This document shows positions 24,926 to 38,300 of a DNA stretch of 62,000 nt, one piece after another. The position numbers were made by a program, and so were the translations under genes. The stretch covers positions 1 to 62,000 of the forward strand of contig JBBHKE010001980.1 in the NCBI GenBank assembly GCA_037447655.1. Direction: 5' to 3'. A model generated the notes under the pieces. It was given only the letters and a program-made list of their open reading frames with translations. It was not told the origin of the DNA and searched no databases. How positions within the stretch are numbered: position 1 is the first letter of the stretch; each line of letters starts with the position of its first letter. The DNA is from Zygnema cylindricum. Lineage: Eukaryota; Streptophyta; Zygnematophyceae; Zygnematales; Zygnemataceae.

Positions 24926-26279
24926 CTGTACACCGTGAATCGCTATTAGCGTACATGACGCTAATTGGGGTACCCCTTTTTTTGGGGCAAATTCTCAAAT
25001 AGAATAAAGTACGCTAAATGTTTTTGCACGTTATTTGAGGTACCCCGCTCTGCGTACTAGAGATAGGGCAATCACACTATTCAAGTTTTGCCCTCGTTTT
25101 CCAGGGAACCCGTACACTCTGTACAGTTTTTTTGGTACTTTTACATACGTCTTGCCCTAAAAATGTACAATTTATCCACAACATCGGCGCAAATTTCTTC
25201 AATGCAATTAGACAGAAGCGAGACCAGGGTACAGTACAGTTGTACTGCCCAACGCTATCAGAGTTTAGCACTCTATTTCGAGTGATTGCTTTTCTGATCG
25301 AAAATCATAAACTGGTGCTGGTAACACTATTAGACGAATGGTAGCAATGTGGTGAAACATAATTAAGTGTGTCTAATTATAATAAAGTAATCAATCTAAT
25401 CCACTGTACTGCAGTACAGTGCACCGCCAATCGCTATTAGCGTTGTGTACGCTAATCCCGTCCCGCTTTTTTTTTGTTTTATTCTCAAATAGCGTAGTTT
25501 ATTCTATTTTTTTCTTTATTCTATTTAGGGTTATATTCAGTACGTTGTCTCTTAAATAGAGTGGTGTACGGTCAGTGTCAGACCGTACATAAATGTACCT
25601 TTTTAAGTTAAAAATTACAGTAAATTAGTTTTAGTAATCGCGGACGCATGAGAATGTGCGTTCTAAAAAGGAAAAAAACCAGGTCGTAAAAAATCCCGCT
25701 CGCACATATTCGTCCGACAGCCGCGTTTCGACCGTGTGAATGTACGATTTGTGTACGATTTGTCAGATTTTGTACGGAAACTTATATTAGTGTAAGCATG
25801 TTTGCGACCGACATTTGTTTTTTCAAAGATCCAAATTACCATAATCAAACAATTAGAATGTATGATTTTTTCCAAAATTTTCAAATTCTTAAATAGCGTA
25901 CACCACGGTAATTATTTGTATACGCTAATGAAACCTACACGCTAATAGCGATTGGCGGTGTACTGTACCTTTGACCGAGAAGATAAAACGAAATCCTCTT
26001 AATAATGTGGATCGCGAAATCACAACTTCCAGAAGTGCAGCGGGTTTCAGACTTTTCAGACTAGATCGTACAATTTTCGTGGGATTTTCTGATTTTCGGG
26101 AATCAGCATTCCGGATGAGACTGGATCGCACTATTTACTGGATTTCACAATTTGCATGTTGGAATTGTGTTACTGTACGCTTGTCCAGTTTTCCAGTTTT
26201 TTAAAACCCGAGTGCACAGAGAAAATTTGTTTTTAAGTGGCCAAAAAAACATTAACACAGCGATTCACGGTGTACTGTA
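24926..26279. mobile_element. Nested MITE DNA 5' of the PsbP-domain gene
   Basis: A left terminus (TACACCGTGAATCGCTATTA) begins about 13 bp upstream of the PsbP-domain start codon. A matching right terminus (AGCGATTCACGGTGTACTG) lies at about 26260-26279. Between them is a second, complete element at 25415-25967. The outer pairing is inferred; the left end could also belong to a truncated copy. No coding sequence is seen. The PsbP-domain promoter must lie in or beyond this DNA. Confidence 0.6.
25415..25967. mobile_element. Complete TA-flanked MITE (about 550 bp)
   Basis: The left end reads TACAGTGCACCGCCAATCGC and the right end GCGATTGGCGGTGTACTGTA. They are inverted repeats sharing the distinctive GCCAATCGCTATTAGCG variant, so they belong to one element. 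The TA dinucleotide at both ends fits a Tc1/mariner or Stowaway-type target site. The interior is AT-rich and non-coding. Confidence 0.8.
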
Positions 26280-26485
26280 CAGGTCTTTTAAGGCTCTCCG
26301 TGATTAATATCCACGCGATACATCGAAGGACAATGCGTCATTGTCTACATTGCGATAGATGATGTAGATTTACATTCTGTACATTCTATTGAACGCCTGA
26401 AAATCGAATGTAACTTAACTCTAAGAATTATCGGCTGATTATCAGCAATTTTCACGATATTGTTACGTATCGGCCGTCAGAATAT

Positions 26486-27379
26486 TAGTGTTGTGTATCG
26501 GTAAAAAAATTATCGCGATAACACCGATACTGATAGTTATCGGTTATCGAACGGTCAGAGGTTCTGATATATCGGTCTGAGACCAACAAATTCCATATCG
26601 GCAATAACATAAAAAAAATATAGTGTGCATACAATAGTACTTTATAACATACTATATTATATTGTTGACTTTATATAGCGTGGCATGCCACGTATAAGAA
26701 TCTGTTCCGTCTCCGTTTAACTGCAATTTATTACGGACAGCGCAGCACATTAACGTTGGCTGGTTAACTGAACAGAAATTTTACGGCAACGTACGGAATT
26801 TTACTGACAAACTGGTGAACATGGAACGGAAAAAGGACGGCAGACACAAAGTATAATGGACGCAAAATAACATTCTGCGCGCCGCCGGAATCGAACGGAC
26901 GACTTGGAATGAGAAAACACGAGCGGACAGCCAGCGAGAGCACCAGCATCCCGGAATGGCTCTTTTGGCAGCTTATGCCAAAAAAGCCGACAGATTGACA
27001 CGTGGCAGGTCCCCAGTGGATCTCAAGGAATAAAAGGGACAAAGCCATGGTGTCGGATGTGAAAGGTACATCGTTTTTACTGGATCCGTATCAAAACCGT
27101 ACAGATCTCATGGCGACTACTGTACTTTCTGTGCTTGTACACGCCCGGGGAATAACACGTACAGTTGAGTGAATTGGCCGTACATTTATCTGTACGATCC
27201 GTACAGTTATCGCCGATAGTTATCGATATCGGTGATATCGCCAATAATAACCGATAAATATCGGTTATTTATCGGCGATAACACCGATAATGATACATCG
27301 TACCAATATATCGATTATCGGATACCCGTAAAAAGGCCCATATCGGTTATCGGCAAATCCTTACCGACACACAACACTA
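26486..27379. mobile_element. Non-autonomous hAT element, copy 2
   Basis: An 894-bp element of the same family, twice the length of copy 1. It has TAGTGTTGTGTATCGGTAA at the left and the near-perfect complement at the right. The flanking 8-bp duplication CAGAATAT is perfect (26478-26485 and 27380-27387). It shares the internal block CACGTGGCAGGT...GTCGGATGTGAAAGGTACAT with copy 1 and has an extra GC-richer interior (26870-26990) that copy 1 lacks. Many ATATCGGTTATCGG motifs lie near both ends. No intact transposase. Confidence 0.93.
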
Positions 27380-29151
27380 CAGAATATATCAATTTAGGAA
27401 CTTCTCCGTGTTAGGATACAGAGAAATGGCGATATATTACGTAGAATTCTGAGCGATAAACGTCGCTAAGAATTACGACCATTGAGTATTAGTACGAGCC
27501 GCCCTCCACCTATGGGATATAACCTGCACATATTTCCCTCCACCTTTAGTAGAACGAAAGCTACTGCAACAAGCATCTTATTGTTGAGGTGTAAAAATGT
27601 TAGAATCTCCTCTGAAGGAAGGGTAGGCCTAGGCGGCTTTAGCTATTGGCAGCTATACATAGAATTGTCAATCAGAAAAGTGATGCTAAACCTAACATAT
27701 AAACCCCGCATTTCTCGATACACTACGAACCAGTACTGCAGCGCCACACTTCAAACAGGGTGTCCTGCTGCTGTTCACTGCAATTCCCAAATATGCAGTG
27801 CAATACATAATTAAGTAATACCATGCGTAGTGTATGATATGTAAGTGCTACGTACTTTCTGTTGCATTGAAATGTTTTACATGATTACCACATGGCACGA
27901 CTCTATAGTACGAAACACGATAAGATTTTTTTTTTGGTCTGGCGCAATATTGAATATCATTGCCAGTTTTTGTTGCTGTCTTGAAATCACAAATTTCTCC
28001 TCGATATGCATCACTACACTGCCTATTGTTGTTAGCATCAAATAATTATTATTGTGAGTGCCAAATTACAATACATAGTACTACTTTAGTGCAAGAGACG
28101 TGGCGATAAGACACTTCCTTAAACAGTGTTGCTAACACTGTCTCATGCTTTTTGGCCAAAAAGAGTCAACTGACTTAGTTTATTAACTCTAATAACAATG
28201 GGCAGTTAGCTTTTCTCTCTTAGAGATAGAAATGCCGCCTTCCAGCACCTGCCACATCTTTGCTTCAAAAAAGTTCAAATTTCACCAAGCTTATCCCGTT
28301 TATTATGCTGAAGAAAGTGGATTGTACAAGAGCCTTATTGAACAAGTGTCTTATTGAACAACATACTATCGTTAAACAACAGCTTTATTGAAAACATTAA
28401 AAAGAAAACATGTGAACGCTTGCTACTCTTTTACCACCTTAACAAACCATCATATCCTATACAGTTTCTCTCAAAAATCATCGACAAATCAAAGCATGAG
28501 TTCCCTAGAGGCTTAGACTATATTATAAGCAAAAACTAAAGCCTCTAATGAGCCTTATCAGCCAGGAGGACATGCACAAACAAAAGGGAATAATTCATCC
28601 TCTATCCTTCGTTGCTCGGAGAATTTGTCCCTCTAACACGACCTCGAGTTTCGCTCTTCTGTGACTTGTGAGGAGGCAAAGCGAAGATTGAAATGATAAA
28701 TAGACATGCTCCCTTGTTTTACTTCAACAACACGGGCTACCTTACCTGCTCATGAAGCCAGCTTCTGAATGTCACACTCGTCTCACAATATTTCACATAT
28801 TACAAAGAGGTCTCAAATGAGAAATACAGTGTGATAAAGATTTCATAAGATCTTAATGGATAGTGCAATAACTTGCGTCCCTCGGTAGTACATGGAAGGA
28901 ACTAAGGCTGGTCCTGGGGAAAAGGGAAGAAAGTGAGGGATAGGAAGGAGAGAGAGGGATGAAAAAGGTTGGGCCGTGGAGGGGGAAATGATATCTGTTT
29001 GGTCACTTTTTTCTGCCAGAGATCTTGAATTTAGTGATACTCTCTGTTCTTTCCCCATTTCCTCTGTTTTATTGAATAAATGCTGATTGGGAAAGTTTCG
29101 ACGAACGCTTTCCAACGTCATTCCCGTATATCCCACTTTCTTGCAAAACAG
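27380..29151. other. Intergenic, downstream of the dynein stop; no gene seen
   Basis: Includes the presumed dynein 3' UTR just below 29152 (an AATAAA-type signal on the minus strand is possible near 29060, but weak). Otherwise no coding or RNA signal. Confidence 0.45.
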
Positions 29152-32100
29152 TTAGATTGCTAAAGCAAGAATTCCTGCACCTTGCTGCAATAGGGAATTA
29201 GCGCTTTCTCTCGACCTCAACTTAGCAAAAAATAAAAGCGTTGACCGAGTCTCATCCAAAAAGACTGGCAAGGAAACCATTTCTTGGAAATCTGTGGCTT
29301 CTTTGTCTTGTCGCATGTACTTTTGGAGGTTTTTGTTAGGGGAATTCATCCACACCAGTGTGACGGTCGACAGATGAGACAAAGAATCCGTTGATGTCCG
29401 TTCAAATGCATTTTCTGAAGTAGAATGTGGAAGTTCGAGCATGATATCACCAGCTTTCCAAAAACAGCCCTGAAGCTTTAAGCCTGCAAACAAATTCAAA
29501 AGTTTTTGACAATTAGCTTGAGAACGGAATACACTCCTGCAGAAACAAGAAAATTCAGTAAACATGTGCATTGCCCTGAGCCGAAGGCAAACAAACCAGC
29601 GGATCGGGGATAATTGAGCAGATGAGGTAGACAAAAATAGCAATATTAAGTGAACACTGCAAAGAACTTCTTACACATTACAGTACACATGGCCCAGAGT
29701 ATTGATTTTAACGCGTCAAGTCTTTTAGTACATAGCAGCGCAATTTCTATCATATTTTCACAATCGAAAGCAACTTTTCTCTCACTCACAAATCCGACAA
29801 TTGCGCAATGATATAAACGACTATGAGAGTCTTTAAAAACATTGAACATGTGTAGAAATGGGTACCGTAGCCTGCTTCAGAAGAAACAAAGGAAGTGCCT
29901 TGAAAGGATGTCTCAGAATTGTTAACACAACCTATAATAAGAAGATGGGTTGAAGGAGCACCTGAAAAAAAGTGCCTAAGAGCTCCACAAAATGGCAAAT
30001 GCCGACAAAAAATACTGACAACAACAACATATTGACTGTGAAAACAAACAAGGTATACTTGATACAAGCTAAGATGAGGAACGGACAGGCAAAGTTTACC
30101 TGATACGCGAATCATTGGATTTCGTTCTTTTCCAGTCTCCTTCGTCACCAACTTCGGCTCAGCGGGATCCTCCACATAGATTGCACAAAATAATTCCTCT
30201 ATTGGCCATTGGAAGGTTTGTGAGACAACCTGTCTGCAAGCACTTAGGAAAGCCTGAGGGTGAAACAATCCTCCCAGCCACCACTTTCCTTCAATGATTG
30301 GATTGACTGATAACTTTTCCGATAGACTTGCCGATCCCTCGTTCCCTGTTGACAGAATCTCCAGAGATCTCTCGACGAGATGCGAAAGTCGAAGTCGAAG
30401 AAGTGCGAGCCACGAGCCTAAGGAAAATTTTGTCACAAGATTACTTTGACCACTCAGTTGCAACCAGCTGTCAGGGACGTCATGCTGTATCACTGACAAG
30501 AAAACCTTTGTCAGTTGATCAATCCCCAAAGTCGACAATCCTGTGAAAGGCATAGAAATTCTGTGTGAAAGAGCCTCATTTAAATCACGAGTAACCTCTT
30601 TCAAAACACAAGCTCCAGTGTTTAACTCACGCATCAACCACCTTACGATAGGAGTTGGTAGCTTCAATTCTCCATCAGAGACCCGAGCTTTCGCATTCCA
30701 GAAGTCTACTCCTTCTAATTCAGCGAGCCATCCTTCTACTTCCCCCTGCATGTCTATGCCCAAACTGTTTTGACCTGGAGGACTGCTGCCAACACCGATA
30801 GACTCAGACTCTATTGCAGAGAATTCTTCCTCTGTCTCGGGCAGGAGAGAAGAAGGTGACGTTTGTTCGCTTATTTCAGAATGCATGGACTGACTAGATA
30901 GCAGTCCAGAAATGGGGAGGATGAGGGAACCCTGGGATCGTCCAAACTTCAAAGACCGAAAATCTGTGAGAATTCTTTGACATTCTTCTCCAACTCTCAA
31001 ATCTTCCGCCCCTGCCCACAATCCCAACCATTCCGTGGGACAATCCTCTGGGAGGCTCCGAACCCAGTCTCTATATTGCTCGAGAATACCCACATCTGGT
31101 AATCTTACTGGTGAATTTGCACTTTCTTTCTCCTTATTCAACTCTGTTTCTCCTACAGCCCCAGAAATTTCAACAGCCCGAAGTGGACCTGTTAGAGTAA
31201 ACCTTGACATGCCTGCTAATGGAGTGAGATAACGATGGACGAGAGCCCTAAGGATCTCTCTATCTTGCTCAGATTCTAGTTTCTGTCCATAAACAGTTTC
31301 AGTCAAAAGAGATGTAACAGCTGTCCAAGGTACATTTCTCGAGTGTCCAGTAGAGAGAGAGAGAGAGGCCTCCAACCAAGCCTTCACTGTTGTGAGAGCA
31401 GTGCGGAAATCCTGAATCCCACAAACGAGAGCCTCCCATATGAGATGTTTGGGATTTGCATTTATAGGTTATGTGCAATTGTTCCTTTCTGAAACAAACT
31501 TCAACATCACAGCAAGAGGAAAGAGAGGAGAGGAGCAACACGAGGCCAACTGGCAAGAATTATCACCCAAGGAGGACCCTACCACAAACAAGTAAAAAAG
31601 ACAAACAATTCTGTTTAATTTCCAGCAATAAGAAAATTTAACAAAATGCGTTGATCCGCACAACTATTTGGAGGCTCACGGTGATGTTGAGCTTGTGAAG
31701 TACTATCAGTTCTTATGAATATGCAAATATAGGCAGACACCATCACAGTGGTAATCACTTAAAAAGTGTGGGTTTAATATTCAGCGTAGGAAGTCACAGT
31801 CAGATCTTATTTAAACTAGTGTGGACACACTAGAGGTGGTCGACACTGTAATTAATAAAACACCTCAGCAACTTCTTCAAACAGTAAACAATTATGATCT
31901 CACAACAACCAGCAAATACAAGCTTTACCGTCAGATAAGTTCACCTAAAAAGTCCATAAAGCACTTTATTCTATCCAAAAATAATTTGCAATACTACAGA
32001 ACGGCCAGGATGTTTTACAAATTCATATACAAAAAAGGTAACCCAATGAATGCATACATCTTTCCTTTGGACTCATTCTCGTCAGACAGGTATAGCACAC

Positions 32101-32376
32101 CGGCGATTACAGAAACAAAGAAAGGAACAAAATTGAAATATTTGGAAAGTCAACAATAGGCTGGAGTATATTGTGCAGTTTCGTTATTTTTGTTTTGTGA
32201 GTGGGATGAAGGGCAAAGGAACCCACTGTGTCACTGAAATCAATATGGTGGAACCAGCCAATAGGGACATAGCGAAGGCGTTCCAAAAGCACAGCATGGA
32301 GCCAGGCAAGAAGAACCAGAGCCTTGAGGCCTTCAGGAGAATGTTCAGTTTCTTCTGTCAACAAGGAGAGAGACCT
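29152..32376 (-). other. Dynein AAA6 end and C-terminal regulatory region
   Basis: Exons 32376-32227, 31411-30100 and 29483-29152. Recognisable blocks are [63 protein letters not shown] and [16 protein letters not shown]. These are the long C-terminal region found in animal and Dictyostelium dynein 1, so this is not the short fungal form. Phases 0/0, 0/1 and 1 close. The stop is TAA at 29152-29154. A Ser/Glu-rich insert lies around 30740-30900. The introns at 29484-30099 and 31412-32226 hold nothing I recognise. Confidence 0.92.
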
Positions 32377-35300
32377 CTGTCACATCCACAAACGAGAACA
32401 GAATAAGTGTCTTCACAACTTCACTACTCTACTTTTGTAAGTCTCTCAACTATCTTTCTGAAGCAAAAAACTTATGCATGATGATTGACATCTTAAATAC
32501 CAACACCGTGACGTACAAGGATTTGCGATTTTTACAACTTTTGCATTACGGAAGAAATGGTATGCAGATTGAACACAGAAACTTTTGCTGTCTACATTTT
32601 TCCATCACATTCAAGACAAGCACAATCTCAACTAAGGCAAGTGAAAAGCATGGAGTTAGCTTCAATAATATGCAGGTGAAGATGAATAGCTTACCTGTAA
32701 ACTGGATCTCAGGCCAGATGGAGCCTCCATGACTTGTACATCACAAGTCTCCACAAAACTTCTTGGAACCGCCCGATAACCAGCTGCCTCCATTGTGAGA
32801 ATAAGTCGAAACTCTGCGTTTGCATGCGCCCTTCTGAATAGCTGCTCTAAACCAGGAATAAACTCCCCATCCAAATGGATGTTCTCCAAAACTACCCACG
32901 CCCCTTCTCGAGCCCCTACCTGGACTGCCTTCTCAGCAAGCTTCCGAGTATCTTTAGAGCCCATTGCCAAACATTCAAGAAGCCCCTTCCCTTTTAATTT
33001 CTGGGCAAGTGGAGCAATTTCAGCCGTTGGATTATAGTTGGGCATGCAGACAAGCAAGATCGGCCGAAAAGTTGTACTTTCATAATGGATAAAAGTGGCG
33101 AGGCTTGGAGGAGATATGGTCGTTTTGTTGCATCCAGAAGAGTCGTCCACTTCAGAATTCAGTTCTAACCCAGCTTTATCAGGACTTGAAACTAAAGAGC
33201 CTTCCCTGAATCTTGGACTAAGTACTGTTGCAATAAAATGTGTCATCCGTTCCTTGAATGTCGCTGGTTCAACAATTGTTGCGAAAACCGTTCCAACAAA
33301 TGCCACCAAAATATCCCTGTCTCTACAGCCTCCCCATGCCGAATATGATTCATTCACGTGACTTTCACCATCTTTTCTCGAGCCACAGAAATCATCGTCT
33401 GAGGGAGGAAGGGCAGCTGAGCATACCACTTCTTCCCAACCTGGTTGTAAACAAATTTTGTGCCCCCCAATAACACTGCTCGTAACAAATACCGCCTTCT
33501 CGCCTGGCTTTCTTATGTGTTCAAGCAACTTCTTGAGCAAAATGCCACCCTGTGGTAAGGACTGAAAGATTTTCATCAACTCTAACTTTTGCTTCTTAGG
33601 AAACAACAACTCTGATCCTACCCACACTTCATTTCCAGGGCCGGCTTCTCTGTCTGACCCACACTTATGTTCTTCATCTTCATGGTCCAGAACTGTTTCT
33701 CTATGGCCCACATCCGTGAACCAGCCCTGTTGTCGAGCTAAATATTCCAAACTATCGCCACTCACAAAACCACCTCTTTGGGCTCCAAGAGCAATGTGAG
33801 CTAAACGGAGGCCTAAAGGCAAACGATGAATGGTTTGCAAACTGCCCGAGTATCGATTCATAACACTGTGCAACACTTCCAAAAGAATCTGATGAGCTCT
33901 TTGTCCGAAATCAGAAACACCTACGTCATTTAACCTCTTCTGCACTCTCGCTAAAGCTCGTTGGAAAACTTCCAGAAATACACGGAGCGAAAACTGGTAC
34001 AAAGGACTCAAGACCTGTAGTTCTCTTAACACAAAAAATGAATGACTACATGCTTTAGCTAGCTCCCTGTAATGAGCCCTGGCGGCTTGAATTTCTTCCA
34101 GAGCATATTCCAGTTCAGCTGCTTTCTTTCCCAAAGCAGCAGCTTCCTCCTTGATGCTCTCCAACATTCGAAGTAAAGACTGATTCTCAATGAGGGCAAC
34201 AGGACTGTCTGAGAGAGCCGACAGTAACGAGTGCTCGAGCTCCCTAATGCGTATTTCTCCTTGCAACTTTTGAGCTTCATTTCTCTGCTCTTCAACCTCC
34301 GGCCGTTCCGTACTAACTATTTGACTCAGAAGAGTATTCTGGAGCCCTGTCTCCGTTAGAGCCGCGCTGATCACCAAAACTTTGCTACAAAGACCCTCTG
34401 GAATTTCAATGAGACTGGTTCGAGCAACAAGGATAAGCTTAAATGATGGGGCTACAGAAACCTCCCTTCCTGCAAACTGTATGAGAGTCTGTCTTTCTGG
34501 AAGTCGTCCCCCCAGTTGACACAAAATTGGCACGACTGCTGAAAGTTGGTTGACTACACCCCTGACAATAAGCGGATAACCCAATCTGGCAGCACATTCT
34601 ATTTCCCCTATTATAGAGGAGTCACTATCCATGGCACTGACTTCTCCGATTTTCGGCCACTTAACCTGCAACGATTTTTTGAAAAACTCCGTCATTTGCC
34701 CCACTGGGTCAACAAGCAATAAGGCCCTCTGTGACTTCCCTAAAATGCTAGCATTTTGTAATGAAACATCATCGCTAGGTATACCCCGCCCGATCCACAA
34801 TAAACGCTCGTCTTCTGTGCAAATTAAATCAACCAAATGGCCTAACTTTGGCCTCGTACCCAAGGTGAGAAACTTTGCGAGAACACTCTCCCATCGCCCT
34901 ATGAGTTCTGCTCTTTGACCTTCATCCAGCGGTCCTAAATAGGCAAGAAAAGCTGCTCCAACTGCAGCTTTCCCTGCTAGTGAGCCTATTGCCTTTCCCA
35001 GGCTTTCTGTCTCGCTAGACCATCTGGTCCTTTCCTGTGACACTGCATTAAGAAGCCCTTGGGCTCTTTCCATCTTGTGCCTCGCTCCAGCAATTTCGGA
35101 AGCAATAGCTTTCGCTTCCCTTTCCAGTACAGCATTCTCCCTCCAGAAGCTGATCCACCCGAGCTTGAAGCTCTCGACTCCGAGTCTGCAAGGAAACAAA
35201 AACCTTGATGAGAAGGAAGGGAATATGGTCTTTTCATACTTACTCGAGTTATGATACTTCACTTTCAGGAAAAGCAAGGGAATGCAAAGCATCCGGTAGC

Positions 35301-38300
35301 CATGCGCCAAGTATCTCCATGCAACACTGTGGAGCACATGGAAAGAAGACTGGAATAATAACTTGTGTTATGAGAACATTGTTCAAAGAAATTAGGTGAA
35401 GCGATCTTAGAAGCAGAAAAGAACAACAGGAAAAGTATGGAGAGTTTGTGACATTCTAGCAAAATCAATCCCAAGTATTAAGAACGAATTGACCCCGGCT
35501 AGAAAATAAACAGTATAAGAAAAAAATAGTTCTGGAACTCAAGACATTTGCTGAAACGCAGGAAGTCAAGGCAGGAGATTTGAGCCCCATAGCCATATGC
35601 AGGAGGATATGGAATTGAAACAAAAAGAAAAAAGACTCACGGACCTGCGATTCATCCAGCTTTCTCTGCATTCGGTTGTGCTCCTCCTCCAGGGCAGCCA
35701 CCTCATTTCTGAAAGGCTGTACTTGGATCAATTTTTCTCCATATACTACAACAGCTTCCATCCACTGGAAAAGTGGGCCACAAGCCGTACTTGCTCTGCA
35801 AAAGTACCCCCCCAGCATTAACAAATTTGGTTCGGTTTTCCCTCACAATCACAAACCTTGCAGACTCACTGACACTTATGCCTTTATTCACCAAAAGAAA
35901 AGGAGTTTGGCGCTGTCATTGTTTTGCCGGATTCTTTTTCATTAAAAGCAACACAAACAAGGTTCACCGTGCAAATCAGATGCGGGTCACAGCAATGAAA
36001 GGAATACAGTGGATTACCACTTGTTAGGCAGAAAATGTGGTTCTGATTCAGTCCATCAACTCAAGACTGTTCAATGAACTTTACCTGTAGACAATCTGGT
36101 AGGTGAGGTGGTTCAAGTATTCAGCACGAATTCGCGATATAATGGTCTCGTTCAGGGATGTGAGACGAAAAGCTACAATGGAGGGAATGAAGTCTGTCTT
36201 ACGAATAGTAGACGAAATAGCCAGCCAAGAAGCAGGTTTTGAACCACTCAGCAGTAGACACACTGCTTCTAATGTCTGCGTATTCCCCCTCTCCCCTCCG
36301 CATGTGAATGGCAGCAATCAAAACAAAAGAAAGGTCGCATTTGTAAGTGATGACAACAAAGGATATCAAATGAGGCAAGAAATCAAGGAACCGGGATCTT
36401 ACCTGCTTCACAGACTCTGGCGGATTCGGCAAGAACCTGAGCTCATCCAGATTTTTTTTATTCATTCGTTGCACGGATATTCTTGCTTGTTCCACGGCCG
36501 GTTCTGCTTTTGCCAGCACTTGCTGGGCATCCTCCCTGCGTTGTCCGATGTCCATTTGCTGCTTCTCCAACTGACTCACCATATCATTTGTGCTGCTTTG
36601 CTGCTTCTCCACCAGCTTTTGGTCAATCATAATGGCGTGAAGTTTTTCGGTTGCTTCGGCCTTTTTCTGCTCCAGTTCCACACCTTTTTCGACTAGCAGA
36701 ACTTGGAGTTTTCCCAATTCTTGTTCTGTAGTTTGCACTTTTGACAAACCTTGCTTCAGATGAAGAAGTTGTTGGTTTGCTGCTTTATGATGCTTCTCAA
36801 GAAGAGTGACAAAATGCTGCAAGAGATCTTGGAAAGAGGCGAGACTTGCACAGGAATCTAAAGGAGGTGGAAGAGATGCAAAAACCTCAGCGGCTTCCTT
36901 ATGCAATCCTACAAGGCAATTGGCCACGGCTTCATGCTGAAGGTCGGGATCAATGTCAGAAAGAATTGTTGGAATGTTTCCATTTGAATTTGTTTGTACG
37001 TTTCTTATTGTTACACCCGCCACATCAAATGTGAAGGACGACAGGTGGGATTTGGAGGGAAAAAGACGCTGAACAGTCCCAGCAGTCCTTGCCTTAGCCA
37101 TTTCCAGCAAAGAGCGGTGAGAGAAAGGGCTACACCAATAGAGGACACAATTATTGAGCAATGCTGGACAACATTGGGCAAGCTCCTTGATTTTGTTGCT
37201 ATCTGCTGTCATAATCAAGCAAACATGAAGATTCTTCAAGACTCGCTTGACGAAGAGCTCATAGAGTCCTTCCTGTGAAATGGCCTCCCCATCCTCTTTG
37301 AATGCACTTCTGCAGTTTTTAAGAATGGTCTGCATTGTCACAATAAGATTCACATTGTCATCATCTTGTCCTAGTCAGTTTGTCGACTCTTAAACAACAA
37401 AACGCATTAGCAACGCATATTTGCTAAAAGTATTTACACAATGAGAAACATTCAGAAGGTTTCACGGCATCAGATGCCACACTAAAAGAGCGTTGAACAA
37501 AGAAAGAACAAGAATGTGGACGATCCAAAGTGTCTAACCTCTCCAGCTATTGGGTTCGAGCTTTCATGCAACTTCTTTGCAAATTTGCCCAAGATGACAA
37601 TTAAGACGGATTTCTGGCACTCACCTGGAAATTTGCATCTTCCTTGACGCCCAAGACCTCCCCATGTACCAAAAGAGAATTAAGTTTCTCTAAAACTCTC
37701 GGTTGTAAACATTGTGCCTCGTCCATGATCAGACACACTGCCTCATCATTACAGCCAGCTCTTTGCATCAAAGCCCATAAATCAACGTCCAGTTGAGGCA
37801 CATTGTATCCTCCATGGGCAACTGCCACTACCACCTGGAGTCCAGCTAGCTGGGCTGCAAATCCAGCAATAATACTTTTGCCGGTCCCACTTCCCCCAGC
37901 AACTAAGAGATGACCTCCGGGCTGTTGTAAAATCAGATTCATATGAAGAACACGCTCGGCTGTGTCGCTAGAGATCAAAAAGTCCGTGTCATTGGCAAAA
38001 CCAATATTCCCTTTCGGTGTCCCTTGGCTGTTATCATTCACTGGATTCTCCTGCAATAATGCCAGTTGTCGCTCCAAGAACTTCAACAGACGTGGCATAG
38101 GGGCGCATTCATAACCAGTTGAAAACCAAGTGGTGTAATACATTGGTCGAGAAAGGGAAGCCATGTCAACAGCGGGAAAGTACTCGTGCGCAACTAAGTC
38201 CATTTCACGCTCTATCCACTCCTTTTCTTCAACAGTTGAAAGTCTGTCCTTCCAGATTCGCAAACCCTCATGAAGCCACAATCGCACAAGCACATTAAAG

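Noticed and set aside
24913-24933. Seven-codon N-terminal extension of the PsbP-domain protein
   Set aside because: It would begin with GTG and is made of the MITE terminal repeat. The ATG at 24912 starts a normal transit peptide.
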